64,000 nt of DNA from JBKBIP01 sp046297495 (GCA_046297495.1 JBKBIP010000031.1:1-64000), one strand, 5' to 3'. Shown: positions 47,924-57,240, counted from the stretch's first letter. Program-made: numbers and translations. The notes: generated by a model not told the origin, from the letters alone.

Positions 47924-48156
47924 TCCATGTATTCCTTGAATTCTTCGAGTGTTTCATCGAAGTCAGGAGCCATGTAAAGAATACTTCCCTTGCCCAGCCC
48001 CGGAGCCGGTCGCGGCGGATGGGTAGAACGTTCTCCGATCAATCTTGCTACTGGCTGTTGGTTCTCAATGATGACGATTTCCTCACCAGGACCCAGTTTG
48101 TTGATCAATTCCCTCAGTTTGGATTGGGTTTCTTCCACGGATAGGATTGCGGACAT
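47920..48156 (-). CDS. Phd/YefM (VapB)-type antitoxin
   Basis: 78 residues from ATG 48156, with GGGAGGA at ideal spacing; a longer frame to 48207 reads through a hairpin and is rejected. MSAILSVEETQSKLRELINKL and EEIVIIENQQPVARLIGE are the Phd/YefM antitoxin fold: N-terminal DNA-binding half and the IxxxxxPVAxL strand. The C-terminal half (GKGSILYMAPDFDETLEEFKEYME) is the toxin-neutralising tail. Overlaps the start of the PIN toxin by 4 bp in a standard antitoxin-toxin operon, and would autoregulate it. It is intact although its toxin is broken. Confidence 0.9.
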   Translation of the reverse strand: MSAILSVEETQSKLRELINKLGPGEEIVIIENQQPVARLIGERSTHPPRPAPGLGKGSILYMAPDFDETLEEFKEYME

Positions 48157-48180
48157 CGCTGGTCCTCCCTTGCAAGAAAA

Positions 48181-48256
48181 AAGGCGCACCCGCCATGAAA
48201 GCCTCAAGCTCTCCGCGGATGCGCCTCACAAGGAGAGGCTCCTATCGCCATAGGAG
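48181..48256. repeat. Two hairpins upstream of the antitoxin gene
   Basis: AAGGCGCACCCGC (48181-48193) pairs with GCGGATGCGCCTC (48215-48227) over 12 bp with one wobble. Next to it lies a perfect CTCCTAT/ATAGGAG stem (48239-48256). They sit 25-100 bp upstream of the antitoxin ATG and may include the operator bound by the antitoxin, although the sequence cannot show that. Confidence 0.5.
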
Positions 48257-48442
48257 TCCAGTTCGGTTCCCAGGGTTTCGAGAATAGGCGGATGAGGCAG
48301 CGGATAATGGAACCTCTCCCACTTCTATTGAAATCATAGCACCCGCTGGTTGAGGGTGGGAAGCGAAATATGAGTTTTTTAAGTATGTTGGCGCCCAGAT
48401 AACTGGGGCAAGTTGAAGAAGATAGAGATATGAAAATAAAAA

Positions 48443-48479
48443 CCCCGCTGAACTTCCCTTAAAAGGTCGAACAGCGGGG
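48443..48479 (-). terminator. Rho-independent terminator (minus strand)
   Basis: On the minus strand CCCCGCTG ... CAGCGGGG closes an 8-bp stem with a loop of about 20 nt that can pair further (CTT/AAG), followed by TTTTTATTTT (48442-48433). It lies downstream of leuS and the IS110-like remnant, both on the minus strand. Confidence 0.75.
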
Positions 48480-48711
48480 CCGGAACAGAGAAGAGGCCGT
48501 ATGAGATGATGGAGAATTTAACGACTTTGCAAACCATGTCAAGTGCAAAGTTAAAAAAATTGGTGTAAGGATTAGAGGAAGGGGGCTTGGCGGTGGTCAG
48601 GGGGCCGGAACCTTGGCCAGCTTCCAGGCGGACGAGAGCGACACTGCCCGGCATCACCGGCCCAAAGTGATCGTGGAGCAGCTGCTTTCAGCATCCTCAC
48701 GCTCCGCCGCT
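48480..48711. other. Intergenic stretch with no gene
   Basis: An AT-richer segment (to about 48580) then GC-rich sequence leading into the transposase remnant. Short open frames here have no recognisable domains. The sequence may be further decayed mobile-element DNA. Confidence 0.4.
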
Positions 48712-48878
48712 CTAGGCCACTGCCCAGGTTTTCCAGAGCTTCGCCTGGTCGCCAGCGACTGCGATCAGCCTGTTGCGGCGCGGCTCGCACACCACCATCT
48801 CCACCACGTGCGGCCGAAGGTTCCGCCACAACCAATCCGCCAGCGGCCCCACCTCGATCACCAGATGCCGAGGCTTGG
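48712..48878 (-). pseudogene. IS110-family transposase fragment
   Basis: The minus strand between these positions translates to about 55 residues containing HLVIEVGPLADWLWRNLRP, HVVEMVVCEPRRNRLIA and VAGDQAK, then a stop. This resembles the N-terminal RuvC-like (DEDD) part of IS110 transposases (GPxAxWLxxxLRPxVxxxVVCxPRxNxLxxxxGDKxD). No start, no C-terminal domain and no terminal sequence are visible, so this is a relic lying between leuS and its terminator. Confidence 0.5.
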
Positions 48879-48910
48879 GTGACCGGTCGCCCCGCGACCG
48901 GCTTGGGGAG

Positions 48911-51742
48911 TTATGACGCCACGATATTCACCAGCTTCCCCGGCACGACGATGACTTTGCGGACTTGTTTGCCTTGCAGCTGGCTGCTGATTTTGTCATC
49001 GGCGAGGGCCAGGTCTTGCAAGGTTTGCTGGTCGATGCCGGCGGGGACGGTCAGCTTGCCGCGCAGCTTGCCGTTGATCTGCACTGGCACTTCGATTTCC
49101 TCGGCTTGGGTCAACTCAGGATCGAACGTCGGCCACGGCTCGTAGGCTAGGGTTTTGTCATGCCCCAGCGCGTGCCACAGCTCCTCGGCCAGGTGCGGCG
49201 CGAACGGGTTGAGTAGCAGCACAAAGGTTTCCAACACGCGCTTGGGTCGGACGTTTTGCCGGGTGAGGTGATTGGTGAATTCCATCATGGCGGCAATGGC
49301 GGTGTTGAAGGCCATGCTGTCCAGGTCTCCGGTAACTTTCTGGATGGTGCGGTGCAGCTGGCGCAGCGTTTCCCGATCCGGCTCCGTTTCTTGTACTGCT
49401 TCCGCCATCTGCATGTCATCGGCCCGCTCCTCGATGATCAACCGCCAAACACGGTTGAGGAAGCGGAATACCCCTTCAACGCCGCGCATGCTCCATGGCT
49501 TGGTCGCTTCGAGTGGCCCCATGAACATTTCATACAGGCGCATGCTGTCGGCGCCGTATTCCTCGACGACCTTGTCCGGGTTGATGACATTGCCGCGACT
49601 TTTGGACATCTTGTAGGCACGGGCATCGACACGGATTTTCGGGTTTTCGCTCAGAACGAAGGAATCCCCCTGTTTTTCAACCTGATCATCACTCAGTTTG
49701 ACCCGCTCGTATTGTTCTTGCGTTTTCTTGTCACAGGCCGTATCGACATTCACCAACTCGGCGGATACCCAACCGGGGGACTCACGTCCCCCGCTCGCTC
49801 GGCGAAAGGCAGTGTACTCCATTTCCCCCAAAATCATCCCCTGATTGACCAGCTTCTGAAACGGCTCCGGCGTGTGGACGTGGCCGCGGTCGTACAGGAC
49901 CTTGTGCCAAAAGCGGGCGTAGAGCAGGTGCAGCACGGCATGTTCGGCCCCGCCAACGTAGAGATCGACCGGCATCCAGTAGCGTTCCTTGGCCGGGTCA
50001 CAAAAGGCCTGATCGTTCTTGGGGTCGAGATAACGCAGGTAATACCAGCACGAGCCGGCCCATTGCGGCATGGTGTTGGTTTCACGCCGATAGCGTTTGC
50101 CATTGCGTGTCACCCACAGCCAATCTTCCGCCTTACCCAAGGGGGGTTCCGGTTTACCGCTCGGCTTGTAATCTTCCAGCTCCGGCAAGCGCAGCGGCAG
50201 GTCGGCCAAGGTCAACGGCTCGATCACGCCGGTTGGCTCCCCCTGGTCATTGATTTCGTGCAGTAGCGGGAACGGCTCTCCCCAATAGCGTTGCCGGCTA
50301 AACAGCCAATCGCGCAGCTTGTAGTTGACCTTCTTGGCTCCCAGACCGCGCCCCTCCAGCCAGGTGGTGATCTGCTTCTTGAATTCCGCCGTCGGCAGGC
50401 CAGTAAATTCGCCGGAGTTGATGGCCGTCCCTTCTCCGGCAAAGGGGACCATAGTTTGACCATTCTCGGTATAGGCCAAAGCCATCTCCTCCTTGGTCGG
50501 TTCATAGCCGATAGGGGGTTGCACGACCGGAATGATCGGCAGGTTAAATTCCCTGGCGAATTCCCAGTCGCGCAGGTCATGCGCCGGCACCGCCATGATG
50601 GCTCCCGTTCCGTAACTGGCCAGCACATAGTCAGCGATCCAGATGGGAATTTTCTCGTTGTTCACTGGATTGACGGCATACGCTCCGGTGAAGACGCCGG
50701 TTTTCTTTTTGGCCAGCTCGGTGCGTTCCAAGTCGCTCTTGCGGGCGGCTTGTTCTTGATAGGCCTTCACCGCTTGTCGCTGTTCGGGCGTGGTGATGTC
50801 ATCCACCAGCGAATGTTCGGGGGCGAGCACCATGTAGGTGGCGCCGAACAGGGTGTCGGGGCGGGTGGTGAAGACGCGGATGGTTGTTCGTGTTGGCTCG
50901 TCTGCGGCTCGCTCGCTAAACGAATCATTCAAAATAAAATCCACCTCGGCTCCTTCGCTGCGGCCGATCCAGTTGCGCTGCATCTCTTTGATGGCTTCGG
51001 ACCATTGAACCAGGTTCAGATCGTTGAGCAGGCGCTCGGCGTAGGCGGTGATGCGCAGCATCCATTGGCGCAGCGGCATGCGCACGACGGGATGGCCGCC
51101 GCGCTCGGATTTACCATCGACCACTTCTTCATTGGCCAGCACGGTGCCCAAGGCGGGACACCAGTTGACGGGAATCTCCGCCTGATACGCCAGCCGCTTG
51201 CTGTCGCGGTAGGCGCGAACGGCGGCTTCGCCTTGGTCGGCGATGTCGGGGGGAATCGGCAGTTCGGCGATGGGTCGGCCTTTTTGCTGTTCGTCGTCGT
51301 ACCAGGTGTCGTACAGCTCCAGGAAAATCCACTGCGTCCACTTCACGTAATTCGGATCGGTGGTGTCCACTTCGCGGTCCCAATCGTAGCTGAAGCCGAG
51401 CATCTTGATTTGTCGGCGGAAGGTGTCGATGTTGCGCTGCGTGGTGAGGCGCGGATGCGTGCCGGTCTCGATGGCGTATTGCTCGGCGGGGAGGCCAAAC
51501 GCATCCCAGCCCATCGGGTGCAGCACGTTGAACCCTTTCATTCGGCGATAGCGGGCCAAAATATCGGTGGCGGTGTAGCCTTCCGGATGGCCGACGTGCA
51601 GCCCCGCCCCGCTCGGATAGGGGAACATGTCGAGAATGTAATACTTCGGCTGCTCCGATTGATCGGCAGCGCGGAAGGTTTGGTGTTCTTCCCAGAATCG
51701 TTGCCAACGTGGTTCAATCGCTTTCGGGTTGTACGTGGGCAT
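48911..51742 (-). CDS. leuS: Leucyl-tRNA synthetase
   Basis: 943 residues from ATG 51742 (MPTYNPKAIEPRWQRFWEEH; AGGAG and AAAGGG upstream); the open frame to 51919 is not needed. Class I signatures: FPYPSGAGLHVGHPEGY (HIGH-type, about residue 50) and KMSKSRGNVI (about 711). The CP1 editing domain (TTIRVFTTRPDTLFGATYMVLAPEH) and the C-terminal domain ending VRKVIVVPGKLVNIVAS are complete. It charges tRNA-Leu and edits mischarged products. A palindromic DNA half-element at 49771-49799 encodes an in-frame ASGGRESPG insertion (about residues 647-657) shortly before KMSKS. Length is otherwise typical for the planctomycete enzyme. Confidence 0.97.
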   Translation of the reverse strand: MPTYNPKAIEPRWQRFWEEHQTFRAADQSEQPKYYILDMFPYPSGAGLHVGHPEGYTATDILARYRRMKGFNVLHPMGWDAFGLPAEQYAIETGTHPRLTTQRNIDTFRRQIKMLGFSYDWDREVDTTDPNYVKWTQWIFLELYDTWYDDEQQKGRPIAELPIPPDIADQGEAAVRAYRDSKRLAYQAEIPVNWCPALGTVLANEEVVDGKSERGGHPVVRMPLRQWMLRITAYAERLLNDLNLVQWSEAIKEMQRNWIGRSEGAEVDFILNDSFSERAADEPTRTTIRVFTTRPDTLFGATYMVLAPEHSLVDDITTPEQRQAVKAYQEQAARKSDLERTELAKKKTGVFTGAYAVNPVNNEKIPIWIADYVLASYGTGAIMAVPAHDLRDWEFAREFNLPIIPVVQPPIGYEPTKEEMALAYTENGQTMVPFAGEGTAINSGEFTGLPTAEFKKQITTWLEGRGLGAKKVNYKLRDWLFSRQRYWGEPFPLLHEINDQGEPTGVIEPLTLADLPLRLPELEDYKPSGKPEPPLGKAEDWLWVTRNGKRYRRETNTMPQWAGSCWYYLRYLDPKNDQAFCDPAKERYWMPVDLYVGGAEHAVLHLLYARFWHKVLYDRGHVHTPEPFQKLVNQGMILGEMEYTAFRRASGGRESPGWVSAELVNVDTACDKKTQEQYERVKLSDDQVEKQGDSFVLSENPKIRVDARAYKMSKSRGNVINPDKVVEEYGADSMRLYEMFMGPLEATKPWSMRGVEGVFRFLNRVWRLIIEERADDMQMAEAVQETEPDRETLRQLHRTIQKVTGDLDSMAFNTAIAAMMEFTNHLTRQNVRPKRVLETFVLLLNPFAPHLAEELWHALGHDKTLAYEPWPTFDPELTQAEEIEVPVQINGKLRGKLTVPAGIDQQTLQDLALADDKISSQLQGKQVRKVIVVPGKLVNIVAS
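49771..49799. repeat. Palindromic half-element inside leuS
   Basis: CGGGGG-ACTCACGT-CCCCCG core (49774-49793) with AAC and CTCGCT flanks. It matches the 3' half of the intergenic element at 63962-63990 in 25 of 29 positions. In frame with leuS, adding residues ASGGRESPG in a likely surface loop. Confidence 0.6.
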
Positions 51743-52015
51743 GGTCGCCCTTTCTCCTATTAGTGCCAAATCCAAGTTCTCAAACGCGGAAAATAATTCC
51801 TGGCAAATTTCCCCCCTGCAGTGTAACCTAATCGTAGGTGTTCCACTCGTTGCCTTCAACCATTTGGGAAGGACCCAATGGATAAGACGAGGCCAAGGCA
51901 CGCGAAAATCGGCCAACATTCAGACATTTCATCGGTTATACAGATGACCGCACAGGTTCCGACAGCACCTTTGTTTACCGGCCTTCGAGCATGATTCAGG
52001 GGGGGAGGCTCTCTC

Positions 52016-53875
52016 ATGTCGCGGCGGATGGGATTTCTGGGGATCGGCATGGGGATCGCGCTGTGGCTGGCGCCGGGAGCTGAGGCGGCCACCGATGAGC
52101 AAATCCAGCGCGCTATCCAAAGAGGAGTCGAAGCTCTCAAGACGCGTCCCATAGGAGACAACGTCCGGGGGCATCATCAGCTTGGCGCGCAGGCCTTGAA
52201 AGGTTTGACGTTGCTGGAATGCGGCGTGGCCCCCACGGACCCGGCCATCGAACAAGCCGCCAAAGACGTGCGCGAAGCCAGCATCGAGCTGACGCACACT
52301 TACACCCTGGCCCTGAGTCTGCTGTTTCTCGACCGGCTGGGGGACCCGCGCGATGTGCCGTTGATTCAGTCCATGGGAGCCCGCTTGCTGGCGGGACAGA
52401 ATCAAACAGGTGGTTGGACCTATTACTGCCCGCGCATTGAGGACAGCGAGGTGCGCCGGCTCACCAATGTCGTCCGGCAGCGGAACGAGCTAGTCGGCGC
52501 CCGCGAGCTGCCGCGCATTGCTCCCTACGATCCGCGCAAGCCGCCGGAACTCCCCGCTGAGATCAAGCGTCAGCTTCAGCTCATCAATCAACAACAAGCG
52601 GTTCGCAGGGCAGGGGGGCCAGGTGGTTTCATGGGGGGCGGCGACAACTCCAACACGCAGTTCGCCATTCTGGGGGTGTGGGTGGCCCGGCGGCATGGTC
52701 TGCCAGTCCATGATGCCTTGAATCGGCTCGACGCCCGCTTTCGCGGCAGCCAAAACGCCGATGGCGGCTGGAGTTACACGTCCATGTCATCGGGCATGGG
52801 TATCAACATGCCTTCGACCGCCGCCATGACCTGCGCTGGCTTGCTCGGCTTGGCCCTGCATCATGGCTCCGTCAATGAAGCGGTATTGCGCACCAATGCC
52901 ACCCCCAACGCCACACCGGTCAAGCCGACCCGCGACCCATCCCAAGACCCCGCCGTTCGCGCTGGATTGATGGCACTGGCCACTACCATTGGCGATCCGG
53001 GGGATGCTGGCAACCTGCGCGGCCCGCGCCGCATGCGCCAGGGATACTATTTTCTCTGGTCGGTGGAACGGGTCGCCGTGGCGTACAGCTTGGACACCAT
53101 CGGCAAAAAAGATTGGTACGCCTGGGGCGCGGACATTCTGGTGAGAGGGCAAAACCTGGACGGCACCTGGGACGGCGAATATGGCCCCGATATTGACACG
53201 CCATTTGCCTTGCTGTTTCTGCGACGTGTCAATCTGGCGCGGGACTTGACGGCTTCCCTCAAGGGGAAGGTGCAAGACCCCGGTGAGATCACCCTGAAGG
53301 CTGGCGGCGTCGGTGGGGCGGGCTTGCTGGGCAAGGGGTTGCAAGGCGGGATCGGCTTCGGCGACAGCGCGGGGAACGGTGGCCCGGCCGCCGGCCAATC
53401 CCTGGACGGCGAGATCGCCTATCTCCGCGATGAGCTGCTCAACGCCGACAACGCCGAACAGCCGCGCTTGCTGGACCAATTCAAGGACGGCAAAGGGAGT
53501 GTCTATACCCAAGCGCTGGCCGCCGCCATTCCCAAGATGCCTGCGGCAGGACGCGCGCCAGCCCGCCAAGCCTTGGCCGAGCGCCTCACGCGCATGACAG
53601 CTGACACGCTGCGGGCACAGCTCCGCGACGGCGACGAGGAGGTGCGCCGCGCCGCCGCCTTGGCTTGCGCTATGAAAGACGATGCCCGCCATGTCCCCGA
53701 CCTGATCGCAGCCTTGAAAGACGATTCACCGATGGTTGTCTGGGCCGCCCGCATCGCCCTGAAGAACCTAACCGAGCAGGACTTCGGCCCTACCCCCAAT
53801 GCCTCCCCCGCCGACCGCGCCCGCGCCCATGCCGCCTGGCAAGCCTGGTATGACAAGGCAGGGAAAAAGGAGTGA
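52016..53875 (+). CDS. Exported alpha/alpha-toroid (prenyltransferase/squalene-cyclase-like) repeat protein
   Basis: 619 residues; GGGAGG precedes the ATG. Signal peptide: RRMGFLGIGMGIALWLAPGAEA. The middle carries QW-like repeats typical of the terpenoid-cyclase/prenyltransferase toroid (LLAGQNQTGGWTYYCPR, FRGSQNADGGWSYTS, LVRGQNLDGTWDGEYG), separated by helices such as TYTLALSLLFLDRLG. A Gly-rich linker (about 420-465) is followed by a HEAT-like C-terminal part of about 130 residues (EVRRAAALACAMKDDARHVPDLIAAL, discontinuous). No cyclase DxDD motif is seen, so an enzymatic role is not supported. Such proteins are common planctomycete periplasmic components of unknown function. Confidence 0.8.
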   Translation: MSRRMGFLGIGMGIALWLAPGAEAATDEQIQRAIQRGVEALKTRPIGDNVRGHHQLGAQALKGLTLLECGVAPTDPAIEQAAKDVREASIELTHTYTLALSLLFLDRLGDPRDVPLIQSMGARLLAGQNQTGGWTYYCPRIEDSEVRRLTNVVRQRNELVGARELPRIAPYDPRKPPELPAEIKRQLQLINQQQAVRRAGGPGGFMGGGDNSNTQFAILGVWVARRHGLPVHDALNRLDARFRGSQNADGGWSYTSMSSGMGINMPSTAAMTCAGLLGLALHHGSVNEAVLRTNATPNATPVKPTRDPSQDPAVRAGLMALATTIGDPGDAGNLRGPRRMRQGYYFLWSVERVAVAYSLDTIGKKDWYAWGADILVRGQNLDGTWDGEYGPDIDTPFALLFLRRVNLARDLTASLKGKVQDPGEITLKAGGVGGAGLLGKGLQGGIGFGDSAGNGGPAAGQSLDGEIAYLRDELLNADNAEQPRLLDQFKDGKGSVYTQALAAAIPKMPAAGRAPARQALAERLTRMTADTLRAQLRDGDEEVRRAAALACAMKDDARHVPDLIAALKDDSPMVVWAARIALKNLTEQDFGPTPNASPADRARAHAAWQAWYDKAGKKE

Positions 53876-53918
53876 TGAGCCGTTGCTCTATATCTGATGG
53901 TGGTTTATCCTGAGATTC

Positions 53919-53958
53919 ATCGGTTCGTGCGCACCGCTGACTCTCGGTGTGAATCGAT
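53919..53958. repeat. Dispersed intergenic palindrome, imperfect copy
   Basis: ATCGGTTCGTGCGCACC paired imperfectly with GGTGTGAATCGAT. It lies about 30 bp before the start of the TIGR03067-like gene. Confidence 0.5.
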
Positions 53959-53985
53959 CTCGTACAAACTTGCATGGAGACACTG

Positions 53986-54456
53986 ATGCGTCTAGTTCAT
54001 CTCGGATTGTTGCTGGTGTTCGCATTAATGATGGGTTGGGCAGAATGGTCGAAACCGTTACGCGTGCTGGGGCAACAAGCTCCCGCTGGCGATCAGGCCA
54101 AATTACAAGGGAAATGGAAAGGGTGGGTCGTCAATGACAAAGGGGAAAACCCCGAACAAGGTCCCGTCCATCTGGAATTGACCGTTCAAGGAGACGAGAT
54201 CAAGGCCAAGCAATTGAACCCTGGCGCCGATCCGAACCTGGGGGAAGGGACCTTCAAACTCGCTCTCATGGGTGACAAACGCCACATTGACGCAGTGCGC
54301 ACCAGCACACCCGGCAAGGGGCAGACCTACGCCGGCATCTACCAAATCGACGGCGATACCTGGAAATGGTGTACCGGCACCCCCAAGCGACCGCGCCCCG
54401 AGGATTTTGCGACACGCAAAGGACAGTTTTTGCTGATTTTGAAACGACAGAAGTGA
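53986..54456 (+). CDS. TIGR03067-like small exported protein
   Basis: 156 residues from ATG 53986 (GGAGA 5 bp upstream); an in-frame ATG at 53974 would add four residues. A signal peptide (RLVHLGLLLVFALMMGWAEW) precedes a compact beta-rich domain with LQGKWKGWVVNDKG, LELTVQGDEIKAK, GTFKLALMGDKRHIDAV, YAGIYQIDGDTWKWC and FATRKGQFLLILKRQK. This is the pattern of the TIGR03067 domain (LQGxW...GIYxxxGDxLxxC...), greatly expanded in Gemmata-type planctomycetes and lipocalin-like. Function unknown. It stands alone between two palindromes. Confidence 0.8.
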   Translation: MRLVHLGLLLVFALMMGWAEWSKPLRVLGQQAPAGDQAKLQGKWKGWVVNDKGENPEQGPVHLELTVQGDEIKAKQLNPGADPNLGEGTFKLALMGDKRHIDAVRTSTPGKGQTYAGIYQIDGDTWKWCTGTPKRPRPEDFATRKGQFLLILKRQK

Positions 54457-54526
54457 ACGCGCCCACGCGGACAGCGAGGACTATTCCCCGCCGCGCCTAC
54501 CGTGGGTAGTATTTCCAATGAGCTTC

Positions 54527-54562
54527 ATCGTTTCAGGTGCAAGTTCGTGTGCGCGAACCGAT
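54527..54562. repeat. Dispersed intergenic palindrome, imperfect copy
   Basis: ATCGTTTCAGGTGC and GTGCGCGAACCGAT as partially complementary arms, between the convergent TIGR03067-like and cbiET genes. The right arm is close to consensus. Confidence 0.5.
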
Positions 54563-54646
54563 GGGTCCGTGATATTCCGAGTGCCACGCGATGGAACAAG
54601 CTCCATTCGCCACGAATGAATTCTTTTTTAGCTCTGACCTCTAACC

Positions 54647-55909
54647 CTACCCATTCGGTTTGTCGGCGGCGATGATGAAGATGCCGCGCTGTGGTTTGAG
54701 GCTGGTCAGGCCGGCCAGGGAATCGCCGCGGGCGATGTGTACTTCCGTGACATCATAAGACCACTTCCAGCTCTGGACGCGCTGGAGCATGGTCATGAGA
54801 TTTTCCAACGTGACGAAGTTGGCCACCAGCCGTCCGCCGGGTAGCAAGCGTTCCTGGACGAAATCGAGAATGGCCGGCAGCTGCGACGACGAGCCGCCGA
54901 CGAACACCAAGCGCGGTCGGTCTTTTTCCTTGGCCAATGCTTCCGGCGCCGCGCCGCCGATGATGCGGATGTTGTAGGTATCGAACCGCTCCCGGTTCTG
55001 ACGCAGGAAGCCGGCCCGGTTGGGGTCCCGTTCAACCGCGACCACCTCAATCTGGGGCCGGAGGATAGCCATCTCCACGGCCACCGTTCCCAAGCCGGCG
55101 CCGATGTCCCAGAAGGTTTCCGCCGCTCGCATCTGCACGGCAAGCTTGGCGAGCAGCACGGAACGCACTTCCTGGCGGGACATGATGTCTGGTCCTTCCT
55201 CAGGCCGGGCGAACACATCGTCGGGAATGCCGGGACAATGGGAGCGGTTCAACTCGATTTGCTCGATACTGAGCGGCGATTTCGTCCGCCGCATCACCAA
55301 ATAATTCAAGGCCGTGAATTGGTGGTTGGTCAAGGTGCGCAGCTCAGGCCAGCGCGTGACCCGTTCCTGCGCGGTTCCCAGGTTTTCCCCCACGATGGCT
55401 TCGTAGTCGTTCAAGCCATGCGCCAGAAAAAAATGGGCGATGGTGGCGGGACTATCGCCGTTGAGCGTGAATAGCCCGATGCGCCGCTTGCCCAACAAGG
55501 GGAGCAGGGACGCCTTCACGCTCCGGCCGTGAATGCTGGCCAGGACCGCGTCTTGCCAGGGCACCCGCGCCCGCGCGAAGGCGAGCTGCATCGAGCTGAC
55601 GGCCGGCTCGATACGCAGCTGCGTCGGTTCGAGCCGCGTCACCAACGATGTGCCGATGCCATAAAACAGCGGATCCCCCGACGCCAGCACCACGCAACTT
55701 TGATCGGGATGCCGCTTATTCAATGCCGCCACTAACTCGTTGAGGTTGTCCTTGATGACGAACTTCTCGGCCCTGCTCCATTGAAAGTCGGCCAGATGCC
55801 GTTCTCCCCCCGCCAGAAAATCCGCGTTGCCGATCCGCTCCACCTGTTCTTCTTTCAAGCTGGCCACTCCATCGGCGCCCACTCCCATCACGTCGATGTA
55901 CTCTGCCAT
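54647..55909 (-). CDS. cbiET: Precorrin-6Y C5,15-methyltransferase (decarboxylating), CbiE-CbiT fusion
   Basis: 420 residues from ATG 55909 (AAAGGA upstream); the frame to 56128 lacks support. Residues 1-210 are the tetrapyrrole methylase CbiE: YIDVMGVGADGVASL, VVLASGDPLFYGIGTSL, SSMQLAFARARVPWQDA and SIHGR. Residues 240-420 are CbiT, with the SAM-binding DIGAGLGTVAVEMA (about 268) after RQEVRSVLLAKL. The fused enzyme methylates C5 and C15 and decarboxylates the C12 side chain in corrin synthesis (CobL). It stands alone, so other cobalamin genes must be elsewhere or the pathway incomplete. Confidence 0.93.
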   Translation of the reverse strand: MAEYIDVMGVGADGVASLKEEQVERIGNADFLAGGERHLADFQWSRAEKFVIKDNLNELVAALNKRHPDQSCVVLASGDPLFYGIGTSLVTRLEPTQLRIEPAVSSMQLAFARARVPWQDAVLASIHGRSVKASLLPLLGKRRIGLFTLNGDSPATIAHFFLAHGLNDYEAIVGENLGTAQERVTRWPELRTLTNHQFTALNYLVMRRTKSPLSIEQIELNRSHCPGIPDDVFARPEEGPDIMSRQEVRSVLLAKLAVQMRAAETFWDIGAGLGTVAVEMAILRPQIEVVAVERDPNRAGFLRQNRERFDTYNIRIIGGAAPEALAKEKDRPRLVFVGGSSSQLPAILDFVQERLLPGGRLVANFVTLENLMTMLQRVQSWKWSYDVTEVHIARGDSLAGLTSLKPQRGIFIIAADKPNG

Positions 55910-56321
55910 TCTAATGTCCTTTTCTCGAATTCCGAGTTGCCCCCCAACGAAGAGCCTATGGGGTTTTTTCGGCGAGCGGCGGCACGACTTGGATTCCCTT
56001 GGAGTTTCTTCAGTGACCCGTGCGACAACAGGCCGCGAATGAGGCGCTTGTGGAGCAAAGAGTGCCGCCCTTGGAATGCTTTCCGGGGCGATGCTGCTAC
56101 CATATGGATAACCTTGGACAAAGGCCACGTTCTACTTGTTATTGGCAGCGAAATGGGTTGATTGCCACCGCCGCGCGGACCATGAGGGACGGTTTCTCCA
56201 AAGTCCTGGCACTTCTCGGTTGGCCGGCGTTCGTTTCGCTTTCCCGCTGCTACCCGATTCCCTAGAACAAACCAGCAAGATCGCTGACCCATGACTCCGT
56301 TTCATTCACCGGGGTGTCCCC
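55910..56321. other. Divergent intergenic region
   Basis: About 410 bp between cbiET (minus) and the hydrolase (plus). I see no gene with credible start and codon use, no long hairpin and no convincing promoter. A cobalamin riboswitch would be plausible before cbiET, but I cannot identify its conserved box. Confidence 0.4.
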
Positions 56322-57185
56322 TTGATTGTTGACTTGGTACAGACCATGACGCGGGATGGCGTTCGCCTGGACGGCGCTTTTCAGAGAGCGGAACGCGCCG
56401 CCTCCACTCCAAACATCGACGCTTGTTGTCTGGTGCATGGCACTGGGAGCAATTTTTACGGCTCGACCTTGTTGGCGGAGCTGGGGCAACGGCTGCTTTC
56501 ATTGGGGGTCAGCGTGTTGCGCGTCAACACGCGCGGCCACGATGGCATCAGCATCGCCGCCACGGCACGCGGGGGCCAACGACTGGGGGCCGCCTACGAA
56601 CGGGTGGCTGATTGTCGGCACGACTTGGCCGCCTGGTCCTCCTGGTTGGTCCAGCACGCCGGCCCGCGTCTGGGATGGATCGGCCACAGCTTGGGAGCGG
56701 TGAAGTGTCTCTACGCCTTGGTCCATGAAGCGGACCTGCCCGCCTCTGGCGTCGTTGCCTTGTCCCCACCTCGTTTGTCTTATGCCTGGTTTTGTCAATC
56801 GGAGAAAAGAGCTGTTTTTCTCGACGACTACAACCGGGCGCTCAGCCTGGTCCAGGCTGGCGAACCGGTCGTGCCGCTGGAAGTGTCATTTCCGTTGCCC
56901 ATGATCATCACCGCCGTCGGCTACACGGAGAAATACGGTCCCGACGAGTCGTACAACTACCTGAGCTGGACCGAGCGCCTGGCTTGTCCCGCTTTGTTTC
57001 TCTTCGGCAGCCAGGAAGTCGAGAATCAGGTTCCCTTCCAGCACGCGCCGCAAGCCATTGCCGCCTTGGCGGAGCGCAACCAGCGGTTGCACGTCGAAAC
57101 CATCGCCGGGGGAGATCACTTCTACACCGGCGTGCGCGAGCCAGCGCTGGAACGGATCACGACTTGGCTACGGCAAGTGATCTAA
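56322..57185 (+). CDS. Alpha/beta hydrolase
   Basis: 287 residues from a TTG at 56322, which keeps the conserved-looking opening VDLVQTMTRDGVRLDGAF and has GGGGTG upstream; the next ATG is 24 bp downstream. Cytoplasmic, no signal. Motifs: CLVHGTGSNFYGS (oxyanion loop), GWIGHSLGAVKCLYAL with the nucleophile Ser near 122, CPALFLFGSQEVENQ with a possible acid, and GGDHFYTG with the catalytic His. Substrate unknown. Followed by a terminator-like hairpin. Confidence 0.82.
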   Translation: MIVDLVQTMTRDGVRLDGAFQRAERAASTPNIDACCLVHGTGSNFYGSTLLAELGQRLLSLGVSVLRVNTRGHDGISIAATARGGQRLGAAYERVADCRHDLAAWSSWLVQHAGPRLGWIGHSLGAVKCLYALVHEADLPASGVVALSPPRLSYAWFCQSEKRAVFLDDYNRALSLVQAGEPVVPLEVSFPLPMIITAVGYTEKYGPDESYNYLSWTERLACPALFLFGSQEVENQVPFQHAPQAIAALAERNQRLHVETIAGGDHFYTGVREPALERITTWLRQVI

Positions 57186-57240
57186 CTCCAGCAATGCCGC
57201 TGTTGCGGGTTCGTCATCGTGCGTGGAGGCGACATGTCTC

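Noticed and set aside
48379..48835. Two minus-strand open frames of 87-92 codons
   Set aside because: One runs through the terminator hairpin and the other is out of frame with the IS110-like fragment; neither has a credible product.
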